In this document: positions 14,811 to 24,574 of the stretch, piece by piece
Layout: every line of letters begins with the position of its first letter
How positions within the stretch are numbered: the stretch's first letter is position 1
NCBI GenBank assembly: GCA_027044945.1
Contig: JALUBK010000012.1
Location: forward strand, 1-36,833
Reading direction: 5' to 3'
Length of the DNA: 36,833 bases
Origin: Campylobacterales bacterium
Lineage (GTDB): Bacteria > Campylobacterota > Campylobacteria > Campylobacterales > JALSKU01
Notes under the pieces: model-generated
The model's database searches: none
Told to the model about the DNA's origin: nothing
Seen by the model: the letters and a program-made list of their open reading frames with translations, nothing else
Made by a program: the position numbers and the translations under genes

Positions 14811-17042
14811 ATGCTTGGAAATATGACAATTAAGAAAAAACTATTATTATTGGGTTGGATTGCGATAATAACTATTTTTGTTTATGCGACTTCAACTTTT
14901 GTATCAGAATATAAAGATTACTTGGATGCTAAAGATACCATAAAAGTTGTAGAGCTTTCTGTTAGACTTAGTAATGTTGTGCATGAATTGCAAAAAGAAA
15001 GAGGCGCAAGTGCTGGATATTTGAATTCAAAAGGGCATAAATTTGGTTCAATTTTAGAAAGACAGACAAAAGATACAGATAAAAAAATAGCTATTTTAGA
15101 AAATTATATGCGAAAACATAATAATCCATATGTCAAAATCGTTGAAAATCGTATTGATTTTAGTGGTATCAAAGATATGAGACAAAAAGTTAAAACTTTA
15201 TCAATAAGCACTAAAAAAGAAGTAGCTTTTTACACTCACTTAAATACAATTATGTTAGATACGATAGCAAATTTTTCTACAATTCCAAAATTTCCTCTTA
15301 TAAGAAATGAAATGAATTCTATGGTGCTATTTATTACTGCCAAAGAAAGAGCTGGTATAGAACGAGCAATGCTTGCAAGTGTGTTTGCAAGAAATTCTTT
15401 TACTCCTTTTTTGCATAATAAATTTATATCGGTTGTTTCGCAGCAAAAAGTGCTTTTACATCTTTTTAAAACAACTGCAAATAGTAAAATTTTACAACAT
15501 TATAAACAAATTAGTAGTAATGTAGCTTTTTCAGAAGTTGAAAGAATGAGAAATATAGCACTTTCAAAAAATAATAATTTTGGTGTAAATCCAGTTTATT
15601 GGTTTAATACTATAACAAAAAAAATAAATTCACTTAAAAAAATGGAAAATTTTATAGACAATACATTAATAGCATCATCTAAAAGAATAAGAGATAAAAT
15701 AATGCTTGTATTGATAATCGCTTCTATTGTTTCTTTACTCGTGCTTTTTGCTATTGCTTTTATATCAAGAAATATCATGAAATCTATTTTAGCTTCGATT
15801 GATAGATTTAAAAAAGTTATAAGTATTGTCAATACTGGTGATTTTTCTGTTGTGGTTGATAGAAGAAAGAAAATAAGAAATGAAATGGATATTATTACAC
15901 ATGAGCTTTTTGTATTGGTTAATACCATAAAAGATTTAACAAATAGAATAAATCAATCAGTTAATAGTGCAGAAAAAGGTGATTTTTCGTATCAATTAAG
16001 TGATGAAGGGATGCAAGGAGATTTTGCAACTTCTATACATATGGTTCAAAATGGTATAAAAGCTATGAAAGATGCAAATGATAAACAAAAAATTATCATA
16101 TTTGGAGGAAAAGTAAGAGCAGTTGGAGATGTTGGAAAAGGTTTGAATTTAATACAAAATGAAACTACAAATTTGGTAAAAGATCTTGATACAGTTTTAA
16201 ACAGTTCTGAAAATGCCAGCAACCAATCAACAAAAAGTTTAACAATGCTTGAAAAAATTTTAGATAATATGCAAAATTTGTCAGACCAGATAAATGATTC
16301 AAATGTGGCTATAAATGAATTGAATGAAATGAGTAGCAATATAACATCTATAGTTGATCTTATTAAAGATATTGCTGAACAAACCAATCTACTTTCTTTG
16401 AATGCTGCCATTGAAGCCGCAAGAGCAGGAGAACATGGAAGAGGTTTTGCTGTAGTTGCTGATGAGGTTAGAAAATTGGCTGAAAGAACACAAAAAGCGA
16501 CAAGCGAGATAAATGTATCTATAAATACAATGAAACAAGAAACAAATGATATGGTGGCCAAATCAAAAGATATTATTGAAGTATCAAATAATGTGTCTGA
16601 AATAGTCGAAAATTATAAAAAAACAATGCAAGAACTTGAAGGAAATTCAAAAGAAGCTTCAAAATTGACTCAGGACATGATAAATCAAATGTCTTTGATC
16701 ATGATTAAAATAGACCATATTATTTATAAAGCAAAAGCTTATGATACAATAGTAGATGCAGATAAAAATGCTAAATTTATTGATAGCAATCATTGCAAAC
16801 TTGGAGTTTGGTATCAAAATGATGGTAAAAAAGTATTTGGTAAAACTTCTTCTTATGCAAAGATTGATAATCCTCATAAAACAATTCATCAGAAAGTTTT
16901 AGAAAACATGAAATTTATCGAAAAAGATGACAAAAGAGTTGAAAACGAAGCTACAATAATAAACAATTTTAGACAAATGGAGAGAGCGAGTGATGAATTA
17001 TATAAACTTTTAGATACTCTAAAAGATGAAATAAAAGGCTAA
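14811..17042 (+). CDS. Methyl-accepting chemotaxis protein with NIT sensor and CZB zinc domain
   Basis: This 743-residue chemoreceptor has TM1 (about 11-30), a periplasmic sensor (about 31-290), TM2 (about 294-318), a HAMP-like region, and the cytoplasmic signalling hairpin with [22 protein letters not shown] (about 520-541), which docks CheA/CheW. The sensor begins with [19 protein letters not shown], the hallmark of the NIT (nitrate/nitrite-sensing) family, although the true ligand may differ. The C-terminal ~100 residues look like a CZB domain: [11 protein letters not shown], then NHCKLGVWY (His and Cys near 660) and [12 protein letters not shown], the usual zinc His/Cys set, known in other receptors to sense hypochlorite or zinc. 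It is followed after 3 nt by the FAH-family gene. Confidence 0.88.
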   Translation: MLGNMTIKKKLLLLGWIAIITIFVYATSTFVSEYKDYLDAKDTIKVVELSVRLSNVVHELQKERGASAGYLNSKGHKFGSILERQTKDTDKKIAILENYMRKHNNPYVKIVENRIDFSGIKDMRQKVKTLSISTKKEVAFYTHLNTIMLDTIANFSTIPKFPLIRNEMNSMVLFITAKERAGIERAMLASVFARNSFTPFLHNKFISVVSQQKVLLHLFKTTANSKILQHYKQISSNVAFSEVERMRNIALSKNNNFGVNPVYWFNTITKKINSLKKMENFIDNTLIASSKRIRDKIMLVLIIASIVSLLVLFAIAFISRNIMKSILASIDRFKKVISIVNTGDFSVVVDRRKKIRNEMDIITHELFVLVNTIKDLTNRINQSVNSAEKGDFSYQLSDEGMQGDFATSIHMVQNGIKAMKDANDKQKIIIFGGKVRAVGDVGKGLNLIQNETTNLVKDLDTVLNSSENASNQSTKSLTMLEKILDNMQNLSDQINDSNVAINELNEMSSNITSIVDLIKDIAEQTNLLSLNAAIEAARAGEHGRGFAVVADEVRKLAERTQKATSEINVSINTMKQETNDMVAKSKDIIEVSNNVSEIVENYKKTMQELEGNSKEASKLTQDMINQMSLIMIKIDHIIYKAKAYDTIVDADKNAKFIDSNHCKLGVWYQNDGKKVFGKTSSYAKIDNPHKTIHQKVLENMKFIEKDDKRVENEATIINNFRQMERASDELYKLLDTLKDEIKG

Positions 17043-17045
17043 AGT

Positions 17046-17654
17046 ATGAATACTGTTATGTTTGAAAAAAAGGAATTAGAACCTTCTAAAATTGTTTGTG
17101 TGGGCAGAAACTATGTTGAGCATATTAAAGAACTTGATAATGAAATACCAAAAGATATGGTTTTGTTTGCCAAGCCAAACTCTTCTATAAGCGATGAATT
17201 AAAAGAAGTTAGTTTTGATAATCATTATGAAGGAGAGATAAGCTTTTTGATACTCAATCAAAAAATTGCTGGAGTTGGTTTTGGCTTGGATTTGACCAAA
17301 AGAGAGTTGCAAAGTTATTTAAAAAATAAAGGTTTGCCATGGGAGAGAGCTAAAAGCTTTGACGGTGCAGCTGTATTTAGTGAATTTGTTTCATTTGAAA
17401 ATGATATTAATGAGCTTAGTTTGGAGTTGTATATCAATGATAAATTAGTTCAAAAAGGTGGAGTAAATCTTATGATATATAAACCCAAAACCATCTTAAA
17501 AGAGATAAAAAGTTTTATGAGTTTGCAAGATGGGGACATAATCATGAGCGGAACACCAAAAGGTGTTGGAAAATATAAAAAAGAAGATAAATTTTTAGGT
17601 AAAATTTTATATAAAGATAAAGTTATTGTTCAAAAAAATTGGATAGTTAAATAA
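17046..17654 (+). CDS. Fumarylacetoacetate hydrolase family protein
   Basis: This 202-residue member of the FAH superfamily acts on C-C bonds of 2,4-dioxo acids or decarboxylates oxaloacetate-like substrates with a divalent metal. Motifs are KIVCVGRNYVEHIKEL at the start (about 15-30), the metal ligands Glu62 and Glu64 in HYEGEISFLI, KSFDGAAVFSEF, and DGDIIMSGTPKGVGK near the C-terminus. The size suits the small bacterial branch (about 200-220). The exact substrate cannot be read. The gene begins 3 nt after the chemoreceptor stop and should be on the same transcript. Confidence 0.85.
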   Translation: MNTVMFEKKELEPSKIVCVGRNYVEHIKELDNEIPKDMVLFAKPNSSISDELKEVSFDNHYEGEISFLILNQKIAGVGFGLDLTKRELQSYLKNKGLPWERAKSFDGAAVFSEFVSFENDINELSLELYINDKLVQKGGVNLMIYKPKTILKEIKSFMSLQDGDIIMSGTPKGVGKYKKEDKFLGKILYKDKVIVQKNWIVK

Positions 17655-17698
17655 ATTATTTTGCCAATTTTTTAAGTAAAAATTTATATTTTATTTGA

Positions 17699-17704
17699 TA
17701 GAAT
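17699..17704 (+). promoter_or_regulatory. Possible -10 box of the tetR-efflux operon
   Basis: TAGAAT, one mismatch from the consensus, lies directly before the AACTAA palindrome, with an AT-rich tract upstream. A repressor on the palindrome would block this promoter. Confidence 0.35.
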
Positions 17705-17705
17705 T

Positions 17706-17721
17706 AACTAAGTAGTTAGTT
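17706..17721. promoter_or_regulatory. Probable TetR operator (AACTAA-N4-TTAGTT)
   Basis: A perfect inverted repeat with 6-bp arms and a GTAG centre lies just after the putative -10 and 11 bp before the tetR ATG. TetR-family repressors bind such short palindromes as dimers, usually before their own gene, so this is the likely autoregulatory site of the operon. Confidence 0.55.
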
Positions 17722-17732
17722 GGAGTATATCG

Positions 17733-18365
17733 ATGACAAATGAGAGAGACAGTATAAAAACAAAACAACGCATTATTGTTTCTGCCATAGAGCTTTTTGC
17801 AAAAGATGGATTTGATGGAGTTAGTGTTGATCTTATTGCTAAAAAGGCAGATGTTAATAAAGCGATGATATATTATTATTTTAAAAACAAAGCAAAACTG
17901 TATGAAAAAGTTATAAAAACTCTTTTGGATAATATTTATGAACAAATTGTTTTAGATATTAAAAAAGCCAAAAAACCAAGAGATGAACTTAAAATATTTA
18001 TAGAAACATTTTGTAATTTTGCATGGAATAATCCCTATCTTTCATCTTTGATGTTGGCTGAACTTGGAAGTGGAGCTAAAAATTTGCCTAGCGATATGTT
18101 CGTAGGTCTTAAAAAAATCTTTTTGTTGTTGAGTAATATTTTAAAAAAAGGAGAAGAAAAGGGGTGTTTTTTTGATGTAAAACCGATTATTATACATTTT
18201 ATGATAATTGGGACTATCAATCTTTTTATCTCTACAAAAGATTTAAGAAATAGAGTTGTTCAAAAGATTGATGCTGATGTTTGTAATGAGTGTGACGAAA
18301 AAGAATTATCATCTTATGTATATAAAAAAATAGTAAAAATGTTAAAAGGAGAGCAACCATGTTGA
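17733..18365 (+). CDS. TetR/AcrR-family transcriptional repressor
   Basis: This 210-residue regulator has the N-terminal TetR DNA-binding domain: TKQRIIVSAIELFAKDGFDG, then SVDLIAKKADVNKAMIYYYFKNKAKLYEKV (about 10-63), with the typical YYYFKNK end of the recognition helix. The C-terminal ligand domain (about 70-210) is helical and carries two cysteines near the end (DVCNECDEKE). It is the first gene of a run with an outer-membrane factor, adaptor and RND pump, so it most likely represses the pump until an effector is bound. It overlaps the next gene by 7 nt. The ligand is unknown. Confidence 0.9.
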   Translation: MTNERDSIKTKQRIIVSAIELFAKDGFDGVSVDLIAKKADVNKAMIYYYFKNKAKLYEKVIKTLLDNIYEQIVLDIKKAKKPRDELKIFIETFCNFAWNNPYLSSLMLAELGSGAKNLPSDMFVGLKKIFLLLSNILKKGEEKGCFFDVKPIIIHFMIIGTINLFISTKDLRNRVVQKIDADVCNECDEKELSSYVYKKIVKMLKGEQPC

Positions 18366-19636
18366 AAAAAGTAACCATTTTCTTGGGTTTATTAATAACC
18401 TTGAATTTGAATGCAATGACAATAAGAGATTTATTTCAATCTTTAAAAAATCAGCCTATTTCCAAGAAAGATGAAATGAGTTTGAAAATTGCACAATTAA
18501 GTAAAAAACAAGCTCAAGACAGATTATTCCCAAAAATATATGGAATTGTTTCTTATGAGCATTTTAACAGACCCTCTAGTATGAGACCTGTTTTGCCTAC
18601 TGAAACATCAGAAAGACTGAGAAATGGAGATCCTCTTCCGTTCAGTCAAAACATAACAAAATTTGGTTTGTCTTTTGATTTTCCTGTTTTTGTGAAATCA
18701 CTTTATACAATTAAAGATAAAGCAAATATGTTAAAACTTGCAGAAAAAGAAAAAATAAAAATAAATTTTATTCAAAGAGAAGCTACAATACTTGGAGCTG
18801 ATGCCAATTTGAAATATTTGGAAAAATTATCATTGGCTTTACAGGCAAAAAGAAAATCTTTAATGAAAATGAGAGAAGATATCTATTTGAAAGTTAAAAA
18901 TGGAAGATTACCTCAGATCGCTCTTGTGAAAATAGATGAAAATCTAAATAATATTGATATAGCTCAAAATAAAATAAATATTAATAAAAATGCTTTAGAA
19001 AATGTTATTTATACTTTAAGTGGTGTTAAAATTAAACAAAGTATTGATTTTGAACAACAAAGAGGAATAAATAAAGATAAATTTTTTGCCTTATTGCCTT
19101 TAAAAGCTGTCCTAAAAGCAAAAAAATTAGGACTTCAAGCATCGCAAGAATCTTTATATCCATCACTTTTTTTGAAAGCAAACTATGCTCAAAGTTATGC
19201 CGATGGATACAATAATGATAAATCTCTTCATACCGATTTTGGCTCCATAGGATTGTCCTTGAGTATTCCTATATTTGATAAAACAAAATACACCAATATT
19301 CAAAAAAGCAGGGTTGCTTATGAGCGTGAAATGCTAAATATTGCTGATGTAAAACATTCTTTAAAATCTAAAGTTATAAAAATAGAGAAAGATTTAAAAT
19401 TATTAAAAGTGAGTAAAAAATTAGCTAAAAAAAGTGTGAAAATAAATAAAAAATTATTAAAAGTTGCACAAGTAGCATATGAAAATCAAAGAATGACTGA
19501 AGAGGAGTATTTGAGATATGAAAATGCTCTTTTTAATGCAAGGGCATCAGTGGCTGAAATAGAGGCAAAAAAATGGCAAGATATCGCAACTCTTGCGGTA
19601 ATTTATGGAAATGATTTAGAGGAGGTTGTAAAATGA
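18359..19636 (+). CDS. TolC-family outer-membrane efflux protein
   Basis: This 425-residue outer-membrane factor has a signal peptide (MLKKVTIFLGLLITLNLNA, cut near residue 19) and two halves of long amphipathic helices typical of TolC, with beta segments at SLFLKANYAQSYADG and SIGLSLSIPIFDKTKYTNIQKSRVAYERE (about 260-325). It would form the exit duct of the tripartite pump made by the next two genes. The start lies within the tetR end (7-nt overlap) behind AGGAGAG. The end overlaps the adaptor gene by 4 nt. Confidence 0.88.
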   Translation: MLKKVTIFLGLLITLNLNAMTIRDLFQSLKNQPISKKDEMSLKIAQLSKKQAQDRLFPKIYGIVSYEHFNRPSSMRPVLPTETSERLRNGDPLPFSQNITKFGLSFDFPVFVKSLYTIKDKANMLKLAEKEKIKINFIQREATILGADANLKYLEKLSLALQAKRKSLMKMREDIYLKVKNGRLPQIALVKIDENLNNIDIAQNKININKNALENVIYTLSGVKIKQSIDFEQQRGINKDKFFALLPLKAVLKAKKLGLQASQESLYPSLFLKANYAQSYADGYNNDKSLHTDFGSIGLSLSIPIFDKTKYTNIQKSRVAYEREMLNIADVKHSLKSKVIKIEKDLKLLKVSKKLAKKSVKINKKLLKVAQVAYENQRMTEEEYLRYENALFNARASVAEIEAKKWQDIATLAVIYGNDLEEVVK

Positions 19637-20721
19637 AATATATAAAAGGTTTAATTTGGATAATAATAGCTGTTGTATTGGTTATTATTGGTGTAAGGGC
19701 AGTAAAGAAGAAAAAAGCAGAAGAAGCTCATATAAGAATGGCAAAAACATATAAAATAAATGTTTCTGCATTGAAGCTTAAAAAAGATAGAGTAATATTG
19801 ACTTTGCCATATTTAGCTACTGTTAAAAGCGATAAAGATATTACAATAAGCACAAAAGTGGCTGAGAGAGTTTTAAGTAGTCTAAAAGCGGGAGATAAAG
19901 TTAAAAAAGGTGAAATTGTTTTAAGACTTGATGATAGTAATTTACGAGAAAATTTGCAAGCTTTGCAACTTTCAATGAATTCATTAAAAAATAATATTGA
20001 TGCTAAAAGAATTGTTTTAAAAAATCTTCTTTTGACTCATAAAAGAACAAAAGAATTACTTGATGTAAAAGGTGCTTCTATAGAGCAATATCAAGGTGAA
20101 GCAGATAAAATAGCACTTACAAAAGCAGGAATAAAAGCACTTCAAAATAATGTAGCTATTATTGAAACAAAAATAAAAGAGATAAAAAATCTTATTAGCT
20201 ATACTATTATAAAATCTCCAATAAATGGTAGAATAAGTGCTTCTTTTGTAAATGCTGGAGAGATGGCAATGCCAGGACACCCATTGCTTAAAATCGCAAA
20301 TCAAAATGGTAAATATTTAGCTATAGCTCTTCCGCCTTCTCAAAAAATTCAAGGCATTATTTATAATGGTAAAAAATATCATGTAGTTCCATTAAATGAA
20401 ACAATCAATGGACTTGATTTATATAGAGCTAATGTCAAAACAGATGCAAATGAAGGAGAAAGAGTTGATATAAAAGTTATAGTTTTTGATAATGAAGCTG
20501 TTAAAGTTCCGTTAAATGGTATTTTGCAAATAGGCAATAAAAATTATATTTTTATTGTTAATAATGATAAAGCTGTCCAAACTAAAGTAAAAATTTTAAG
20601 TTCCGGTGAAGAAGGATTTGCTGTTAGTGCTAAATTTGATGGAAAAGAGATAGTTTTAGCCAAACCAGATCTATTTTTGAAAATTATCGGTGGAGTTGGT
20701 ATTAAAGTTAAAGGAGAATAA
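19633..20721 (+). CDS. Periplasmic adaptor (membrane fusion protein) of an RND pump
   Basis: This 362-residue AcrA/HlyD-type adaptor has an N-terminal membrane anchor (about 4-24, GLIWIIIAVVLVIIGVRAV). The biotinyl-lipoyl half motif (VAERVLSSLKAGDKVKKGEIVLRLDD, about 76-101) is followed by a coiled-coil hairpin (about 105-180) and the second lipoyl half YTIIKSPINGRISASFVNAGEMAMPG (about 193-218), then the beta-barrel. It bridges the inner-membrane pump and the TolC-like duct. It overlaps the TolC gene and lies 2 nt before the RND gene. Confidence 0.9.
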   Translation: MKYIKGLIWIIIAVVLVIIGVRAVKKKKAEEAHIRMAKTYKINVSALKLKKDRVILTLPYLATVKSDKDITISTKVAERVLSSLKAGDKVKKGEIVLRLDDSNLRENLQALQLSMNSLKNNIDAKRIVLKNLLLTHKRTKELLDVKGASIEQYQGEADKIALTKAGIKALQNNVAIIETKIKEIKNLISYTIIKSPINGRISASFVNAGEMAMPGHPLLKIANQNGKYLAIALPPSQKIQGIIYNGKKYHVVPLNETINGLDLYRANVKTDANEGERVDIKVIVFDNEAVKVPLNGILQIGNKNYIFIVNNDKAVQTKVKILSSGEEGFAVSAKFDGKEIVLAKPDLFLKIIGGVGIKVKGE

Positions 20722-20723
20722 AA

Positions 20724-23700
20724 ATGTTTGATTTTTTTTATAAAAGACCATATCTTCTTTTTAGTAGCATAGCTTTAATTTTTGTTATGGGTGTTATGGG
20801 TCTTATGAAGATGCCAAAAAATCTTTTTCCAGATAGCAATTATCCAACAGTTGTTGTTATTACTAGAATACCAGGAGCTACTGCTGCAGTTTCAGCTAGC
20901 ACTGTTTCAAAACCTATAGAAGAAGAGGTATCAAGACTTTCACTTGTTAAAGATATAAGTTCAGTAAATGTTCCTAACTTTTCTATAGTAAAAGTTGAAT
21001 TTGGATATAAAAAAGGTTTAGAAGCTGCTGCGGTGGATGTAAGCAATGCTCTTTCTATTGTAAAAGCCAAACTTCCTATGGGAGCAAATCCTGCGGTTTA
21101 TACTACAGGTGCTTTTACTCTTCCTGTTGATGTTATAGCATTGAGTCCAAAAAATAAAAATATTTCACTTGCTGATATTAGAAAAATAGCTGATAGTTTT
21201 ATAAAACCTTATCTTTTGAGCAATCCAGCTATCGGAAATGTTGAAGTTTTTGGAGGATATCAAAGTGCTATTAATATAGAATTAAATCCTATGCTCTTAA
21301 AAAAATATAAGTTGAATTTCAATACTGTTTTCAATGTTATAAGAGCTACAAATAAAGATATTCCAATGGGATTTATAAAAGGTAAAAATGGATTTTTTAC
21401 ACTTACTATGTATGGAGAAAAAGATAGAATTAGTGGACTTGAAAGATTGCATGTTGCTCCTAATATTATGTTAAAAGATATAGCAAAAATTAAGTGGGCT
21501 TATCAAAAAAGAACTTCGGGCTATATAGGAGATGGAAATAAAGCTATCGCATTAGCTGTGCAAAGAGCACCTGAAGGAAGTGTGCTAACAGTTAGTAATG
21601 TAGCAAGAGCTGAGATGAAAAAATTGGAAAAAAAATACCCAAATATTAGATTTCAAATCAGCGACACACAAAGAACACTTATCAAAACAGCTAATACTAA
21701 CATGTTAGAAGCATTAAGAGATGCAATTATTTATACTCTTTTGGTTTTGATGTTTTTCTTGGGTAATTTTAGAGCTATTATAGCTGCTGGTGTTTCTATC
21801 CCTATGGTATTTTTTGGAACAATGGCTGTTTTGTATTTGACAGGAGGAGAGTTAAATATAGTTATTTATACTGCTATTATTTTAGCTCTTGGAATGCTTG
21901 TTGATGATGCGGTTGTTGTCCTTGAAAATATTGAAAGGCATTTGAGTATTGCTCATGAAACTCTTGAAGTTGCTATACAAAAAGGAACAAAAGAGGTTGT
22001 CAATCCTATATTTGCAGGAACTATTTCAACCATAGCTATCATGTTTCCTTTGATGTTCGTAGGAGGATTTCCTCAAAAGATTTTTAGACCTCTTATTTCT
22101 ACACTTATTATAGCACTGTTATGTTCATATTTTTTATCTATAACTCTTATTCCGAAATTGTCAATTTATTTATATAAAAATGGGACACAAAAAACAAAAA
22201 TAGAATTATGGTTTGAAAGATTATATGAAAATACTTTAGGAAAACTTATAAAACCTTACGAAAATGTTTTAAGATTTTCAAATGGCAAATTTTCATTTTT
22301 AAGAAAACTTATTTTAACTCTTGGTGTTTTAATAGTATTAGTAGTTTCATTAAAAACTATTATGCCTCTTATTGGAAAAGATACAATGCCTCCTATGGAT
22401 ACTGGAATCATAAAAGCTAAAATTGCTTTTAGCACAAATGATACTGTTAATGAAGCTGAAAATAGACTTAAACCATTTTTAAAATGGCTTAAAAGCAGAA
22501 AAGAATTTGTCATGAGTTCTATAGCTTTTGGAAGTGAAGATGGAGTTTTATCTTTAGGTAGTGGAAATTTGCCTACCGAGGCAACTATAACTATTAATGC
22601 TGTTGATAGATTTCACAGAAAAGAAACTATATGGCAACTTGAAAATGACATACGAAATGAATTGCATACATTGAAAGGGATTAAAAGAGCAGATGTTTTT
22701 GATTTTGGTGCAACTGCAGTATCAAGCATCAAAGCACCTCTTGATGTAAGAATACAATCAAGTGAATATAATGATTTACCTCAAAAAGCCAAAGAAATTA
22801 AAAAAGCAATACAAGGTATAAAAGGATTGACAAGCACCTCTATTAGCTGGGGTAAAAATTTTAGCGAAGTAGAAGTTGAAGTAGATAAAAATAAGGCTTT
22901 AAGTTATGGATTGACACCATTTTCTATTATGGCTCAAATACCTATAAAAGGACAAATAAGTTCTCTAAATGCTGATTTGGCATCAATGAATACACAATTT
23001 GTTAGAATTTATTTACACGGCAAATTTAATAAAAATGTCCAAAGTTTGAGATTATTGCCTATTCATACAAAATTTGGAGATATACCTTTGGAAGCTGTAG
23101 CCAAAATTAAATACAGATTAACTGAAGCTAAAATAGAAAGAGATAATATGCTTTATAGTATTGATGTCAATTCTTATAGAGCAAAACGACCTATAACTCA
23201 TATAACAGACGATGCTATAAAAGCTTTAAAACACATAGATAAAACCGGATATAAAATAACACAAGAAGGCGACATAGTTTCATTGAATGACAGTTTTCAT
23301 AGAATGATAAAAGCTATTAGTATTGGTGTTATTATTTTATTGATGGCTTTGATTGCTATATATAAATCTGTTAGATTATCTCTTGTTATGATAGTGGTTC
23401 TTCCGCTTTCTTTGATAGGAGCTGCATGGGGAATGTTACTATTTGACAAACCAAGTTGTATGCCAAGTCTTGTTGGTATATTGTTATTGTTTGGTATTAT
23501 CATCAAAAATGCAGTCTTGTTGGTCGATTTTTATCAACAATACAGAAAAGAAAAACCGCCTTTTGAAAGTGCATTAGAAAGTGTAAATGTTAGATTTCGT
23601 CCTGTCATGATGACTGCTTTTGGAACAATTGCAGGATTGATACCGATAGCTTTGGAACAAGCTGTGGGCTTGGAAAGACTTTCTCCATTGGCAGATGTTG

Positions 23701-23795
23701 CAGTGGGAGGTTTGATAGTAGGAACACTTTTAACATTGATATATGTTCCTATGTTTGCTTATGGATTTGATAAAGATGATAAAAAAAATAAATAG
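20724..23795 (+). CDS. RND-family inner-membrane efflux pump
   Basis: This 1023-residue proton-driven RND transporter has the usual duplicated design: TM1 (about 10-30), a large periplasmic loop, TM2-6 from about 330, TM7 near 525, a second large loop and the final helices. The TM4 proton-relay motif ALGMLVDDAVVVLENIERH (about 388-406) contains the Asp pair. ILLLFGIIIKNAVLLVDFYQQYR in the second half is the matching TM10 signature. The length fits the AcrB/HAE family. The N-terminus has the family's FPDSNYPTVVV segment. The motif set suggests drug or organic substrates over metals, but this is not decisive. The gene is followed 9 nt later by the rhodanese genes. Confidence 0.9.
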   Translation: MFDFFYKRPYLLFSSIALIFVMGVMGLMKMPKNLFPDSNYPTVVVITRIPGATAAVSASTVSKPIEEEVSRLSLVKDISSVNVPNFSIVKVEFGYKKGLEAAAVDVSNALSIVKAKLPMGANPAVYTTGAFTLPVDVIALSPKNKNISLADIRKIADSFIKPYLLSNPAIGNVEVFGGYQSAINIELNPMLLKKYKLNFNTVFNVIRATNKDIPMGFIKGKNGFFTLTMYGEKDRISGLERLHVAPNIMLKDIAKIKWAYQKRTSGYIGDGNKAIALAVQRAPEGSVLTVSNVARAEMKKLEKKYPNIRFQISDTQRTLIKTANTNMLEALRDAIIYTLLVLMFFLGNFRAIIAAGVSIPMVFFGTMAVLYLTGGELNIVIYTAIILALGMLVDDAVVVLENIERHLSIAHETLEVAIQKGTKEVVNPIFAGTISTIAIMFPLMFVGGFPQKIFRPLISTLIIALLCSYFLSITLIPKLSIYLYKNGTQKTKIELWFERLYENTLGKLIKPYENVLRFSNGKFSFLRKLILTLGVLIVLVVSLKTIMPLIGKDTMPPMDTGIIKAKIAFSTNDTVNEAENRLKPFLKWLKSRKEFVMSSIAFGSEDGVLSLGSGNLPTEATITINAVDRFHRKETIWQLENDIRNELHTLKGIKRADVFDFGATAVSSIKAPLDVRIQSSEYNDLPQKAKEIKKAIQGIKGLTSTSISWGKNFSEVEVEVDKNKALSYGLTPFSIMAQIPIKGQISSLNADLASMNTQFVRIYLHGKFNKNVQSLRLLPIHTKFGDIPLEAVAKIKYRLTEAKIERDNMLYSIDVNSYRAKRPITHITDDAIKALKHIDKTGYKITQEGDIVSLNDSFHRMIKAISIGVIILLMALIAIYKSVRLSLVMIVVLPLSLIGAAWGMLLFDKPSCMPSLVGILLLFGIIIKNAVLLVDFYQQYRKEKPPFESALESVNVRFRPVMMTAFGTIAGLIPIALEQAVGLERLSPLADVAVGGLIVGTLLTLIYVPMFAYGFDKDDKKNK

Positions 23796-23804
23796 GAGCA
23801 AAAA

Positions 23805-24176
23805 ATGGATAGAATGGATGAAATAGTAAAAAATACAATGATGAAAGATATTGGAAAAAATAAAGTTTCTATAGATGAATTTATTGAACTTTATAATGCA
23901 AATAAAGCTATACTTTTAGACATAAGATATCCTTTTGAAACAAAAGTATGGGGTTTTAAATTTGCTTTGGAGATTCCTTATAATGAACTTCCAGATAGGC
24001 TGAATGAATTACCAAAAGATAAAATAATAGTTTGTAGTTGTCCTAAAGATTATAGATCAAATATGGCAAAAGATTATTTGATCTATAAAGGTTTTAATGC
24101 AAAAGATTTGGACAAAGGGCTTATCTCGCTTGTAGATAGATTTTCTGGTGGACAAGCAAAAGACATAAAAATATAA
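23805..24176 (+). CDS. Single-domain rhodanese (first of tandem pair)
   Basis: This 123-residue cytoplasmic rhodanese-like protein would carry sulfane sulfur on a cysteine. The active loop is VCSCPKDYRSNMA, where the second Cys starts the C-x4-R loop. A preceding Cys two residues earlier is unusual and shared with the next gene. The N-terminal part IDEFIELYNANKAILLDIR with D-x-R is the standard CH2A-like motif. The chain ends GGQAKDIKI. It has no signal peptide. It lies 9 nt after the RND gene and 11 nt before its near-copy. Confidence 0.85.
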   Translation: MDRMDEIVKNTMMKDIGKNKVSIDEFIELYNANKAILLDIRYPFETKVWGFKFALEIPYNELPDRLNELPKDKIIVCSCPKDYRSNMAKDYLIYKGFNAKDLDKGLISLVDRFSGGQAKDIKI

Positions 24177-24187
24177 AAAGGATTGAT

Positions 24188-24559
24188 ATGGATAATATGG
24201 TTAGAAATACTGTTTTAAAAGATGTAAAAAAGATGAAAATTGATATAGATAATTTCGTAGAGCTTTTTAATGATAACAAAGCGATACTTTTGGATATAAG
24301 AGAGCCATTTGAAACAACTGTTTGGAGTTCTAGTTTTGCTGTAAAAATACCTTATAATAAATTGCCAGATAGACTTGATGAATTGCCAAAAGATAAAATA
24401 ATAGTTTGTGCATGTCCTGGTGAATACAGAGCCAATATGGCAAAAGAATATCTAAGATATAAAGGTTATGATGCTAAAAGTTTAGATGGTGGTCTTTTAG
24501 AGCTTATGAAAAAACTAAAAGGTGGACAAGCAAAAAATATAAAATTGTCAATATCTTAA
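24188..24559 (+). CDS. Single-domain rhodanese (second of tandem pair)
   Basis: This 123-residue paralogue of the preceding gene is identical at about 77 of 119 aligned residues by hand count (about 65%), including KAILLDIR, ELPKDKIIVC and GGQAK. The active loop VCACPGEYRANMA keeps the Cys and Arg, so both copies look functional. The loop residues differ, which could mean different sulfur acceptors. The gene lies between the first copy and a TauE-type exporter with short gaps, so it is in the same operon. Confidence 0.85.
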   Translation: MDNMVRNTVLKDVKKMKIDIDNFVELFNDNKAILLDIREPFETTVWSSSFAVKIPYNKLPDRLDELPKDKIIVCACPGEYRANMAKEYLRYKGYDAKSLDGGLLELMKKLKGGQAKNIKLSIS

Positions 24560-24574
24560 CTCTGAGGAAAAAAG

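Noticed and set aside
16046-16561. 171-codon minus-strand ORF inside the chemoreceptor
   Set aside because: It mirrors the conserved MCP signalling domain, and low-complexity antisense frames of this kind are common in AT-rich MCP genes.
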